Source: Oscheius onirici (Eukaryota; Nematoda; Chromadorea; Rhabditida; Rhabditidae). Taken from it: a DNA stretch of 64,000 nt. The translations under genes were made by a program, and so were the position numbers. This document shows positions 22,801 to 33,500 of the stretch, piece by piece. The stretch's first letter is position 1. The number at the start of each line of letters is the position of its first letter. Below the pieces are notes generated by a model. The model had not been told where the DNA came from. It was given only the letters and a program-made list of their open reading frames with translations, and did no database searches. The stretch is taken from the NCBI GenBank assembly GCA_932521025.1, contig OW051469.1, positions 7,018,398 to 7,082,397 of the forward strand. Reading direction: 5' to 3'.

Positions 22801-24866
22801 CGAGCGGAGAGACCGGTAATTTAGGTTTCCCAATCGAAACGACAGCATTGTAGTATTATATTTAGGTGCGGCCATCGTCGAAGAACTATTAATAATGCTC
22901 AATACAGAACCGACCAGTGTCTTCTCGGCATGAACTACTTCAACGAGAAGGTCTTCGTCGTCCAATGGTCTGTTTGTAAGTAATTGTTTATCTCCTTGCG
23001 AATTCAGGATTTGTCTCATTCTGGTATTGGCGGTAGCCTGTATCAACATGGTCTGCTTCTCTGTCAGTCTGCTTCCGACCGTTCGCCGTTTTCGGCTGAA
23101 GCGATGGCTCACAAAATCCAGGCTAACGAAGACATTTACTGACGATGAAGTAAAGGATCTCGTCTCTATCCTCAAATGTGGTAAGCAATAGCACTAGTCA
23201 GTTTTTATAGACGGTTTTAGATGGATTTCTTGCTCTTTACTTTCTGAGGATCAACATTGGATACACGGCAGCCGGAGAACTCGCAGCCTGCATCCACACT
23301 GTCAATGCCCAGGTAAGCGTCAGTCTGGGATATATCAGTGGTGCCGTAAATCTTGAATGTTTTTCTGTTTCACTATGATTCCAAGTGGCTAGAAGGCTGT
23401 TGTTTCAAAAAAGAAAAGAACATGCAAACGTAGCTGAGTAAGATGCTGTATCTGAATCTGTCAAAAAGTGGATTTTTTTTTAAAGAGAAAGGTATTTGTC
23501 GTTACTCCTTGTTTAACTTAGTTCAACCTGACAAAAAGAGAACAATACTTTTGTGTGAACTACGCCATTGAACAAAAAGGGAACAATAGCTCTTACAAAA
23601 GTCAAATCCTCGTCTTTTATATCGTCTGCTCAGGAAAACATGATTATAACATGGAAGAAAACGCAACAAGTTAGACTCATCTACTTTAAATTGCTCCCAG
23701 GTCTCTGTGTCTGTCTGTCGGAAGCTCTAATTGAGGATAAGGAGGGGAGCTTTGTGCGCAGACTACAGTAACAAGTTCAGACAAGTCATTCGTGAACCGG
23801 CATTCGAGACATTAGCACTAAGGTATTTTGAGTAGCAAAGGGAAGAAGGGAAGGGACAGTAGGTCTGAGACTCACTAAAGCTAGGAACGGGCCAGGCGAC
23901 CCGTTCAGGTCCTACATTTTGAAATTAGGCTTGGGAGGGAGTTTTCGGTAGTTTCTTTGGAGGGTCTGGAGGAATGAAAGGGAAACCACGACTGGGACTC
24001 CGTAACATCGAATTCATGAATTTCTACTCTAGCCCTGGAAGGGCGTTGCCAACCTTGTATTCCTAAAGGAACTAGAGAAAAATATTAGACGTTCAGCGTT
24101 ACTTCAGGCTACTATTTAAAATCATGACACTGTTTTGGGGGGCCAAGATCTTGGACTGTTTTGGAAGAAGTTTGTGACGGGAGTCCAGTTCAGGAATTTT
24201 TCCTGCTGTTTTTCTTCACATCTGGTAATAAAAGAAACTAGTTGGTACCTGATACAGCGAGGAGAATAAAAATCTGAAGAAAAATAAGTGGATTCTCTCC
24301 TAATGAAAAAGGTCTTATCTATCTCTTATCCCTAACTCGACAGTACTTCCTCTTGATTCTTATAAGTTTCTGGAACAGACGATAAAAGAGTGATCCTATA
24401 AGAAAAGACGAGTAGGTATTTGACTTTTGTAAGAGATGTTGTTCATATTTTGTTCAGTTACGTAGTTCACACAAAAGTATTGTTCTCTTTTTGTAAAGAC
24501 AAATCCCTTCTTCTTCTTCAAAGAAGCCACTTTTTCACAGATCCCGATTGTTCTCTTTTTTGTCAAAATTCATAAAATTTACGAATAGTGATTCACTATG
24601 CACTAGCAAACAGTGATCAGTGGTCGCTGTCCGGTCTCCCGTTTATCGGAAACGAAAAAACCTGTACCGCACCGATGTCAAGTTGACAATTTCGACTAGC
24701 GAACAGGTCTGACAATGGTGCGGACACCAAGAGACTAAAGGAACTAACAGGATACCTTTTCATTGTAGTAACGTAAGATTTTCAGGAGACTGCTGCCGTT
24801 CCCTGCGTCCCTTCTACAATTTCGAAAGTCAGTCGGACCATGATCTATGAACCTTACCTGTTATAA
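16832..24866 (+). CDS. Innexin (gap-junction/hemichannel subunit)
   Basis: Eight exons (16832-16974, 18156-18572, 20505-20631, 20673-20737, 22866-22967, 23008-23180, 23221-23312, 24786-24866) sum to exactly 1200 bp, 399 aa, normal for an innexin. TM1 is HWTALLFLFSSLVSAGNLYL. The first outer loop has two visible Cys (IVCYLDVDG, NCFIQNAY), leading to TYYQWIPLLFAIQAAFFYLL (the YYQWIP hallmark, TM2). Next come TM3 (YWLMKIFNVLLVFCNLLLVT), the second outer loop with NFPRNVVC and RTDQCLLGMNYFNEKVF, TM4 (ICLILVLAVACINMVCFSVS) and a cytoplasmic tail with DGFLALYFLRINIGYTAAGE. It forms intercellular channels in the plasma membrane. Four of seven introns are 1.2-2.1 kb and full of transposon sequence; the others are about 40 bp. 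The last exon is the least certain. Confidence 0.88.
17190..17535. repeat. Short inverted-repeat element inside innexin intron 1
   Basis: The arm GACCGGACAAAAAGTAAATA at about 17191 pairs with a near-identical inverted arm ending at about 17534; about 35 bp per arm. Interior non-coding. Likely a MITE; no clear target duplication found. Confidence 0.55.
18595..20481 (+). mobile_element. hAT transposon, CCGCGGAAA-motif type (1887 bp), in innexin intron 2
   Basis: Terminal inverted repeats start CAGAGATGTGCGGAAA. A perfect 8-bp target duplication GTATACAC flanks it (18587-18594, 20482-20489), diagnostic of hAT. Subterminal DNA on both sides repeats CGCGGAA/TTCCGCG. It carries a partial hAT transposase. 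It lies wholly in the intron 18573-20504. Removing it and one duplication leaves a 37-bp intron. Confidence 0.96.
18900..20261 (+). pseudogene. hAT transposase, BED finger and dimerisation domain kept, core deleted
   Basis: A BED-type finger is suggested by LKCHEKSGTNSYSNHLKYHH near 18945-19010. Then come a Lys-rich linker, KKAMKSAVHISLTSDGWANK (the TDGW block before the first catalytic Asp region), and SLATVVDPRFKNSFGW near 19680. The C-terminal hAT dimerisation motif SESERLFSAAGLVTSNRRAR is followed by LSEILFLKC. The distance between TSDGW and DPRFK is far shorter than in full hAT transposases, so most of the RNase-H-like core is missing. Several frames and introns are needed to read it. 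Probably non-functional. Confidence 0.85.
21850..22165 (-). mobile_element. Helitron Pif1-type helicase C-terminal remnant
   Basis: Minus strand reads NELCNGTGLQVKG, then VQLAFSVSIHKAQGQSLEKV, GVDLTEGVF, and after a frameshift VKIITPGTVAKML. The xCNGTRLxV and SIHKSQGQ blocks are the last motifs of the Pif1-like helicase of Helitrons. It is frame-broken and truncated, inside innexin intron 4. Confidence 0.8.
22270..22430 (+). mobile_element. Second Helitron helicase scrap, opposite orientation
   Basis: Plus strand reads LNVKDGLCNGIRLQVKGN, the same helicase block as the minus-strand copy 100-200 bp away. The two scraps are in inverted orientation within the innexin intron. Confidence 0.65.
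23440..24560. repeat. Long inverted-repeat element flanking a nested insertion
   Basis: The left arm near 23440-23616 (AGAACAATACTTTTGTGTGA and neighbours) matches the reverse complement of about 24422-24555 over more than 100 bp with a few mismatches and gaps. Between the arms lies the 380-bp element at 23680-24059. It is inside the last innexin intron. Confidence 0.75.
23680..24059 (+). mobile_element. Helitron-like short element, copy 1
   Basis: Begins TCTACTTTAAATTGCTCCCA followed by GTCTGTCTGTC and ends with a small hairpin (GCCCTGGAAGGGC) about 15 bp before CAACCTTGTA. It is bounded by A on the left and T on the right. Closely similar to 31986-32357 in inverted orientation. 5' TC, a 3' hairpin, A/T insertion and no target duplication suggest Helitron, but the 3' end is not the usual CTRR. 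Confidence 0.6.
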
Positions 24867-24949
24867 TGAAGATTTTTGGGTATTTCATTTCCTTCATGTC
24901 TACATAGACGCGTAAGGCTGTCCTCCCTGATGTTCTAGATATCTGTTGG

Positions 24950-25365
24950 AAAAGGAAGCTGAAGTGGGCGCACACTTTGGCCAAGATGAATGACAAAAGA
25001 GAAAAAATTGCAAACATGGAAGACGACCGGTGGACTAAGCTTATGAGCGAATGGAGGCCTTCGAGCGCAAAAGGATGACAGGACGACCAAAGTCTAGATG
25101 GACAGACGACTTTGTGGAGCCTTTGGGCGAAGTTTGGAGGAGAACGGCAAGAACAGATCCGGATCTATGGAAGGCTAGCATGGCGCAACATATAGCAAGT
25201 ATATGATCATTGCGAATAAATAGAAATAGAAATAGAATGACCAAAGATGGTATGACGACATTAAAAGAGCCTGTACTCGACTTGGTTTGGAGCCAATCTC
25301 TTGGATACGACATGCGAGAGACATGGACGAAGAGTGGATGAGAGCGGCGAGAGATCCCACTTAGC
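24950..25365 (+). mobile_element. RTE-type retrotransposon 3' fragments
   Basis: Plus strand reads RKLKWAHTLAKMNDKREKIA, then DRWTKLMSEWRP, and in another frame GRPKSRWTDD. This matches the C-terminal end of RTE polyproteins (compare NWARKITAMGTDRWARAVTN in the copy at 62 kb). After a GAATAAATAGAAATAGAAAT tail comes a second scrap reading RWYDDIKRACTRLGLEP. Frame-broken. Confidence 0.7.
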
Positions 25366-25465
25366 GGTAAACGCTAACAATGATCTAGTAGTAGTGTTTA
25401 TGGCTCTGGTAAAAAAAGTGGTTTTTTGACTTTTTTCATTTCTTTTCGTCAGAAAAGTTCATTAT

Positions 25466-25798
25466 TCTTTCTAAAAGGTGTTTTTTTCATCACGAATAGC
25501 AACTATTGCGGGTAGTGGACATTCTACGTTTTGGGCTGAAATGTCAGCTTTCAGTCGTTTCTTCGCGTCCTATTCCGCTGTTTTCAAGGCGAAGAAGTGG
25601 TTTTCTAGCTTCAGAATGTTCTGCAAAGCTGTAGAGCAGATCAAGCGCAACAACTTTTTAGAACATCACAACTCTGTACGACCAAGACATCGCTGTGAAA
25701 ACTGAAAAGACTGAAAGCTGACATTTCAGGCCAAAACGTAGAATGTCCACTACCCGCAATAGTTGATATTCGTGATGAAAAAACACCTTTTAGAAAGA
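25466..25798. repeat. Foldback element with about 95-bp inverted arms
   Basis: The left arm (TTTCTAAAAGGTGTTTTTTT onward to the AAATGTCAGCTTTCAGTC region near 25556) is repeated in inverse at about 25705-25798 with very few differences. The spacer is about 145 bp. No coding capacity. It would form a strong hairpin. Confidence 0.85.
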
Positions 25799-25893
25799 AA
25801 ACTCGCCAAATATTTTTGCTAAATTGTTTTGAGTAGGAAATAGAGTCAGGGTGACCGGTATGGGATTGGAAGGGACCGGTTGATCTGTATAAG

Positions 25894-25898
<5 letters not shown>

Positions 25899-25931
<33 letters not shown>

Positions 25932-26015
25932 GGATAGCCGGAAAAGGGATCAGAAGGGATCAGTTGACTGGGGAAGGGATCAGAAGAGATCGGTTGACTG
26001 GGGAAGGGATCAGAA
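25899..26015. repeat. (GA)n tract and 34-bp tandem GGGATCAGAAG repeats
   Basis: A GA run at about 25899-25929, then about 2.5 copies of a unit containing GGGATCAGAAGNGATCNGTT and GACTGGGGAA. Confidence 0.85.
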
Positions 26016-26504
26016 GTTAAGAAAAAAACACAAGTAGAAAAGCCGCCGACAGGCGGCGAAGCCGGCTGGTCTTATCTAAACTATTAAAGCGCTATGGTGT
26101 CTGTGGCTGACTCTGTTTATTTGTTTGTCTGTTTGTTTGTTTGTCCGAATCCACGAGATTCGTCGCGACAAGTTAGACATTGTCAGGATTAGGTAGTCAC
26201 TTTTGAACGTGGAGTTTTCAGACTATCGCTTCTGCTATTACACGAACCAAGTAAGGTCAATTAAAACAGGATCAAAGAGAAAGATTTTGAAAAAGAATCG
26301 GGCAGAAACGTTTGACGCTGCGACGTCACAAGGCGATGAAGTCGTCTGGTTCCAGTATGAATTTACTCTATTGTAGAACAACTGTCTACTGGCGGAGCGT
26401 TGCATTATTATTCTGTTTGGATCTCGTGATAGCGAAGAGAATACAATAGGATGCGTGGGAACATAGGATAAACCAGAAACAACAACTTTTTGAAATCGAA
26501 ATAG

Positions 26505-26864
26505 TAGACCTGGCTCCGGGCCGGGCCGGAGATTTCAGACCCGGGCAGGGCCGGGCCGGGACCGGGCCGGCCCGCCTGGGCCCGGTCCCCAGACTTGGCC
26601 GTCGGACCGGGATTGGACCAAAAATGACCAAAAATGAAGATGGTTATATTATAGTGCATTTTAGACTTATATCAAAGACTAATAATATTCTTATATTTTG
26701 TTGACCTTTTTTTTTTTTACTAAAAATGACGAAAAAATGCAGATTTTGGTAAAAATTAAACACCCCTTTTAAAATTTCCCCACGGGCCGGGTTTTTCAGG
26801 CTCGGGTCGGCCCGGGCCGGGCCTCAACTTTCAGGCCCAAACCGGGCCCTGACCGGCCCGTCTA
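26505..26864. mobile_element. Non-autonomous TIR element, GGGCCGG-motif type (360 bp)
   Basis: Ends start TAGAC on both sides, followed by GGGCCGG-rich arms around an AT-rich core. Flanks CGAAATAG (26497-26504) and CGAAGTAG (26865-26872) match 7 of 8 bases, a slightly aged 8-bp target duplication. Same architecture as the elements at 634 and 5089. Confidence 0.78.
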
Positions 26865-27299
26865 CGAAGTAGATTACATAGACTGATTTCTTGTCGTATA
26901 AGGAGGACATCCATGAGTCAGTTGCTGTTAGAAGCACGCCGGGGCACGACCTTTTGGGAATGAACCTGTATCCGTTAGATACCCATCAGTTAATCTTCCT
27001 TGTGTAAAATATGACTAGCCCCCGGGGTTTTTAAGGAACCCGTAATAGATTTTCTTCCTCTCTCAGACATTTCGTCTTCCTTCACTATATTACCGTTTTG
27101 CATAAACCAGAATCGAGAACCAGCCTTTCTCTTCTTCTTCAAGCTTCAGATTCCGAAAGGTCTTTATGTTTTTCACGAAAGGTCTTTATGTTTTTCACAC
27201 TTTAAGAAGGTTGAATTCAATAATTGCTCTACCAAGCTGTCGTCTTCTACATGGAATTCTCTCTCTACTTGATGCACGAGCTTCCTCACCTTTGAAGAC

Positions 27300-28025
27300 T
27301 TGGACAACAAAGACCCCCATTCCAGTACCTTAGCCGGAGGAATGGATGCTAAAACCAGAAGAGGCACTACTAATATCACTACTCGAGGAAGAACATCGAA
27401 TCTCTACCTATGCACCCTTAACGTTCGAAGATTGGTCGCAACAAGTAGATTGATAAAGCTACAGGAATCGCTGAAGGACCTCCATGCAGATATCATTGGA
27501 CTAACGGAATGCAGACAGCGAGGAACCGTCGTGACCGATCTAACCGACTCCGATTACCGACTATATCAAGCCGAACCAACGGACGCTTGCTCTCCATCTG
27601 GAACAGCCTTTCTAGTTAGCCGGAAGTTCCAAGATTGTGTGGAAGGATTCGACCAGCTGGCGCCTAGAATTTCTCGCCTACAAGTACGCCTGAACCATAG
27701 ACTGATGTCGATATACTGTGTCTACGCTCTCTGTCAGACTGGCGGCCCGGACGACCTGCACAACTACAAAACTTTTATGCAGACTCTGGAAAGAGAAATG
27801 GCTGTGGATACATCCGGAAAAAACAACATCTGGATAATCGGAGACCTAAATGCCGTTATTGGAAAGAGGGAAAATATAAATAAAAACTGTTATCCTCGAT
27901 ATCAATTACAAGAAAACAGTTGCAATGACATCTGCAAAAAGTCGTTTTCCCCTCGTTCCCGCCACATTTGTTCTAAAATAATAACAGAATTGAAAAGAGC
28001 GCGCAACTATTTACACGGTATGTGA
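27300..28025 (+). pseudogene. RTE-type endonuclease (APE-like) domain, 3' truncated
   Basis: The open frame gives LYLCTLNVRRLVATSRLIKL, then ADIIGLTECRQRG (the catalytic Glu block), SGTAFLVSRKF and IWIIGDLNAVIGKRENIN (the GDxN block). These are the N-terminal exonuclease-endonuclease-phosphatase domain of non-LTR elements. After about residue 200 the sequence stops resembling the domain and ends; no reverse transcriptase follows. The element was cut off after the GDLN block, or recombined. Confidence 0.85.
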
Positions 28026-28192
28026 ATGCAGAAACTTATTTGGAAAAGTGCACGTTTGCTTACAACATCCGCTAATCACTGGGTCTATCATTCTATGCGT
28101 CGAGTTTCAGGCATGCTAAAATTTGAAATGATCATATCGAAAAATTGAATTTTGAAAAATAAGAAGTCGTCCTGGGGAAGCATCTCAAGTAT

Positions 28193-28337
28193 CTTATCCA
28201 AGTTTGAATAAAATCGGTTCAGAAGATCTGGGAAAGTGTCGCGTCTTCCACTGAGGCGACGGGCTGTGAGTTGTTGCGTTCCCGACGACTTCTCCTTCAA
28301 GCCCGAAAGCCGCAGTCAGGACAAGACTGAACCCCAT
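28193..28337 (-). CDS. Possible 48-aa secreted peptide
   Basis: An ATG-initiated frame starts MGFSLVLTAAFGLEGEVVGN, which looks like a short signal peptide, and ends at a stop 48 codons later. It lies about 200 bp downstream of the laminin-G gene on the same strand. No splice or homology support; it may be chance. Confidence 0.2.
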
Positions 28338-28540
28338 CGTCAGAGCATTTTGAAGACGGATAGGAACGTTTCCATAGTGATGTTTTCAGACAAAAAAAAT
28401 CTGACCAGACATTTCTTTGCTACTGAAATTTTAGCCCTTTTGCAATTGCTGTGACAGACGGTAGAAGAAGTATAAGTTCATTTGATAAGGAAGCGAAACA
28501 GAATACCGGTCTGATCATATGTACAGTTTTCGAAAAAGGC

Positions 28541-30521
28541 TTAGACATCACATTCGCGCACGTTGATTGCAGAAGAGGCTTGTGACGGTTGGGTCAGAGA
28601 GACGTGTGCAATGTCAAAGGAGGCCAGACAACCGTAGAAACCAGATGACGATGTGGGCAGACCGCCAATGAACAAAGAAGAGTACACGTTCAGCTGCTCC
28701 GAAGCGCCTGTAGAGACGGTAGTGATGGGAAGCTGGTCGTCCACGGACAGAGTTATATGCTTCTTCTCTCTAGAATTGAGTGTTATTGATGACATGTACT
28801 CTGTTCTTACCGTACTACCGAAATAACATGCCACTTTCCTGGTTCGAGTGTAGTCGGATGAACTAGATCCACGACTCCGGAGCCCAGATTCATCTCCATC
28901 TAAAAATGTGTCTGTTCCGATTGGAAAAGCTCCTACCTGTACATAGAGCCCCGAAACGAGCTTGAGTCGGAAAAAGTCGGCATCTACTTTGAAATGATCG
29001 CCGGCAAAAGCGAGCAGCATCTCTTCACTCGACCTATTATCCACTCTCAGCTGCATCGAAAAGTGAAGCGAATCGCCGGTGATCCTAGAACAGTTTTCTG
29101 TTTTCCTACCGGAGAATCACTTACTCGCTGAGAGTCTTCTCATCCTTCATTTCTAGGTAAGAATGGCCTTGGAAGTTGATGGCGCTGACAGTAGAGAGAG
29201 AGTCTGGAAGTTGTTGTATTGTAAGATCAAGCACTTGACTCACTCTCTTGACAGTGAGAGCCATGGGTTGGCCATTCACATAGACATACAGCAACATCTT
29301 CTTGAACTGAACAAGTTGTGGGACACTTTGCCGAAGCGCATGGGTCAGGAGAGGAGGAACATTCTTGGATACCGTTGCTGGCAAACAGTTTCATGGCTCT
29401 TCCATTCACTCGAAGCTGAAAGGGGTGTTTTAGGGACAAATAAAGATCAGAAGCATCAGATTTCATCGAACATTGCATAAAGTACACCCTAGTTTAAGCT
29501 TGTGTAAACGCGAGAATTTTGACGTTTCTATGTCTCAAGTGTTCTCAAATTCATGGTTTTTGATGGACACGATTTACATGAACAAAACATTTTGTTACCC
29601 ATAAAATAAAATCAAACTGACATGCTGAACACAACCATGGAACCCGTTGATTCCTGTAAGACGACTGGGAACAGCTCCACCAACTCCTCCCAAGTACATT
29701 CGTCCTCCTTCGCTGATACCCTCGGACTTGATGGCTTGAAGCTCTCCCTCCACCCAGGTCTGATGATCAACCTGTATTCATTCTTTTCCCTTTTCATTGT
29801 AAAACAAACCTTGAGCAACAGCCCTCTTCCACTCCTCCACAACTCGATCTTGTGCCATGAATTGAGGCTGACAGCTTCGGCCGACCTGGAAATTTGTTTT
29901 GCATTAATTCGAGCTCGCGCGGAGAGCAGTGTGTGAAAACAAAATGAGGAAGAAAGAATGACACACGGACCTCAGAAGGATCGAATCAGAACCCATGTTG
30001 ACATCGACGAGAACATAACCTTGACGAAGATAGATGGCGGCAAGACGAGAGCCGTCCTGCCAAAGGAAGAGCAATCCGGCTGGGGATTTTGGTTTGAATC
30101 TGAGGGATGTCTCCAAGTAGTCGACAGTTTCCGTTGGAGAGATCCAAGACAAGGATTCTGATCCAGAGAAGAAGGCGCTAGCCAAATGCTTCTCCGGACT
30201 CGGTAGATGGATTATGGTAGAAGTTGTGGTCGTGGGAATTTCCGGAGTTGTAAGTTCCTCGTGTGGGATGTGAGTCAGGTTCTCAAAATGCTCAACCAGT
30301 GCTGAAAAGAGAATTTTGAACATGAAAAGTATCTAGAAGTGGGTACTGAGACCTTTCAGACAGTTTGAAGATCAACTACCTCGCTTGATTTTAGCCTGAC
30401 GTTCAGCCTCAGCCTTCACGCGCTGGGCAATGAAATGCTCCAAGAACATTCCATAATAGTCATTGGTAAGAACGGTAGGTGTGAAGGAAAGAGCCAGAAG
30501 CGGGCAGAGCAGTAGCGACAT
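28541..30521 (-). CDS. Secreted laminin-G / EGF-like domain protein (downstream gene of a pair)
   Basis: Begins MSLLLCPLLALSFTPTVLTN, a good signal peptide, then KAEAERQAKIKR and a Thr/Pro linker (PEIPTTTTSTIIHLPSPE). The first laminin-G domain spans about 30170-29640 (LRFKPKSPAGLLFLWQDG, LNSWHKIELWRSGRGLLLKV, GGRMYLGGVGG, INGFHGCVQHVS). A six-Cys EGF-like module follows at about 29420-29290 (PCASAKCPTTCSVQEDVAVC, LCEWPTHGSHC). A second laminin-G domain occupies about 29160-28541 (MLLAFAGDHFKVD, SLFIGGLPTSSSGFYGCLAS), ending INVRECDV. The LamG-EGF-LamG order recalls agrin, perlecan or Eyes-shut C-termini. Expected extracellular matrix or cell-surface role. Exon joins inside are inferred from frame. 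Confidence 0.75.
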
Positions 30522-30583
30522 TGAGAATGAGAGAGACCACGCCTCCCCTCAAGGGAAACTCATGAAAGAGACACGACGGCTGA

Positions 30584-33500
30584 TTAGAACTTTTGTGTGG
30601 TAGAGACAGCCATTTTAATTAGAAACTTGCCTTTGACCTGCTCTTCGAAGCCGGTAGCAATGTCAAATTCCATGAATTGGTCCTCTTTGCGAACATCTTC
30701 GAGCTTCGTTATGCGTTCCTTCTTTTCGACGCCGCATTTTTCTGAATATGTGGGGAGAGTGTTGAAAATGGATACGTTGGGAGAGATCTATATTTGACAA
30801 TGGCGAAATTGGCCGGTGTCTGAGCTTTTGGTATGGGAAGCTCATTTCTTGCATGTTTACTGTTATCATCAAACGGTACGCAACCACTGAGTTGAAGTAC
30901 TGACCAAACTAAGGGCCTGTTCAAGAAAAGGGTAAGCTTGTTGTTTACGTTTTAGTTCTGGAAGTCATTTCTTTTGTTCTGACAGCTAAAAGTCTTGCTC
31001 AGCAGACTCTCCACTGACCTACTGTATGAAAGGTCAAGTGTTTACGGACTGGATAAGGATTTACAGCGACTGGTTAAAACCCCCATTGTATCAAGAGTCT
31101 GCTAAGAGAAATAATAGATTAGCCGTATGACCTCTACTGGGGCCAACAGTCTCTCATCTGAACTGTCTCTTTAGTCTATAGCTTCCAGCTACGTTTTATT
31201 GACAATAAGGATTTGAAAACTCACCCAGATGCTTCTGGTTGACAGCCCGATTGACCTTCTGTTCTGTGAAGAGAAGAACTTCTCCGTTGACGATTACCTT
31301 AACCAATTTTTATAAATTACTCCGAAAAGTCATACCTTTCGAATACATCCAGTGATTCCACGATCTGTGCCAGCTTTGCTGTCCAAGAACTTGACATTTC
31401 GTGGTGCTCCTCCGACAAATATTCCTTCATCCATTGTTATTCCCTTGAAGTTCTGGAACTGTACGACCTCGTCTTTCATCACCTGACGACCGTCAGCTTG
31501 TACTTCTGTTCGGTAACAGTAGCTGAAACTGAGCATCACTTCGATTTCAAAGAAAACAAACTGTCGGACAATGGATACATTGTGCCAGACTCCCATAGCA
31601 AAGGGACCGCGGTAAAGATCTTCGATGGTTCCTTCGCCACAATCCTGTCTGAGCATGATGTTCGGTCCGATGAGAGCCAGAGAGATAAAGTCGTTTCCAT
31701 GGAACTGACCAGCAAAGAACAAGATTCCGTCTCTTTGAGCACTGATTCTGAAAGAAGGTTGTATGGGTAGCGTTGCATTGTCTTCATTTTTTTTGTTTCT
31801 TTAGTACACAGCAAAACACAGCTGAATTAGGTGACTCTGAGCATGTAGCTAGCGAGAATGACGTACTAAAATACAATGTCTGCTTCCTGCTCTAAATTTA
31901 AAAAAAGGCACGTTCGCTGGAACAAACAGGTGCCCTGACAGATACCCTGAAATGTTAATGGGACACTTCCAGTGAGTTTTAAAAATACAAGGTTGGCAAC
32001 GCCCTTCCAGGACTAAAGTAGAAATTCATGACTTCGCTCTGTCACGGAGCCCTAGTCGTGGTTTCCCTTTCATTCCTCCTTTGTTACTCTCCTCCAGTCA
32101 CTCTCCCTGACCCTTCAAAGAAACTACCGAAATTGTAATAGAACCCGCTCCCTCCCAAGCCTAATTTTAAAATGTAGGACCTGAAAAAAATGTAGGACCA
32201 AAGAAACTACCAAAGTTGTTAGAATCCTTTGCGCACTTGCTTTTCCTGTCGCGACTTGTTAAAACTAATTTGTGCACACAAAGCTCCCCTCCTTATCCTC
32301 AATTAGAGCTTCAGACAGACACACACACACAGAGACTTGAGAGCAATTTAAAATAGATGAAAAAGGAATACAAGAACCGAACTGGGGAAAGACTTACTTG
32401 AACTCGATGGTGATGTTAGTCTCCAAATAGGCCGATTCAACGACCGGAAACTCAGCATAGTTGGTGCTGTAGAATGCTACAGGAGCTGTCTCTTCATCTT
32501 CCTGAATTCTTTTTTTTCTCCCAAGCGAAGCCAAGATGCTTACGTGATATTCCTCAGAGTCTGGAAACTCTTCCACTGAGTGCCAGATCGGGGTCAAGGT
32601 CCTGTTCACTAAACATTTCCATATTTTCAATATTTTTTTCAAACAAACATCTGCATCCAATTCCATCAGGCTTCAGAACATGGTCATTCCAACAGCCACA
32701 TTCGTAGGTATCCTCATTTATCCGAAGACACAGCTGGGCACAAAGGGCATCATCGCATGAGCCTGTAATCGGATAATGGAATCTGCTCGTTACTATCTGG
32801 TCTTGGGATCTCATTATCCGGCTGAAGAGGACTCTCTCTTGCCAGCCAATTAGTTACTTTTCTCAAAGGAGACCCAGCCACGAGAATTGGAGAACAAAGT
32901 TAATTTGGGCACAAAAAGACTCAGGTTTTGGCAACACACATTTGTCAAAGACTCGTTTTCTACCAACTATCCCTCTGAATTCAATCATCCATCTGTCGCG
33001 CATATTGCACCCTCAGTTCTCAATAATGGGATAACCCTACAATATTTGTGTCGTGACACGAGGATTCATAAATTATTCGAGAGGCCAGACACACAAATTC
33101 CCCAATCGGTGCTTGAGTTTTGCCCTCTCTCCCCTTCCATGACTCCCCGACAAATCGATCTACACCTGTGGCGGTGAGGCAGGTGAAGCGAGAGGGGCCC
33201 CTTTCCGTTGCTCACTGCTTTACGGACATGAGAAATGAGGCTGCTGGGTGATGAGTACTGGCCACGATTTATGAGTCCATGGGGGCTCTCGAGACTGACG
33301 GATGTTTGTCATTGGGGTTGCGGCAAGGCATGACTAAAAGAAGAGACACTTTTTTCGTCTGTCTTTGGGAGAAAAGAACAAACGGGAAAATATTCACAAT
33401 CTTCTCACTGGACTTGAGTTCATAATCGTCCAAATATTTTACAGTCGTTCGATATGCGTCAGAAGACGCTTTTTTGCAGACACAAGGAAGATCCGAAAGA

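Larger units (their letters stand above)
24867..26496. other. Intergenic, repeat-rich
   Basis: No gene. It holds RTE 3' fragments, a palindromic element and tandem GA-rich repeats, listed separately. At 26066-26140 there is a Helitron-like start (TCTAAACTATTAAAGCGC followed by TGTTTGTCTG repeats), just after a GCCGCCGACAGGCGGC hairpin. Confidence 0.5.

Noticed and set aside
28088-28300. 70-aa minus-strand frame
   Set aside because: No splice partners or motif; overlaps the equally weak 48-aa signal-peptide frame.
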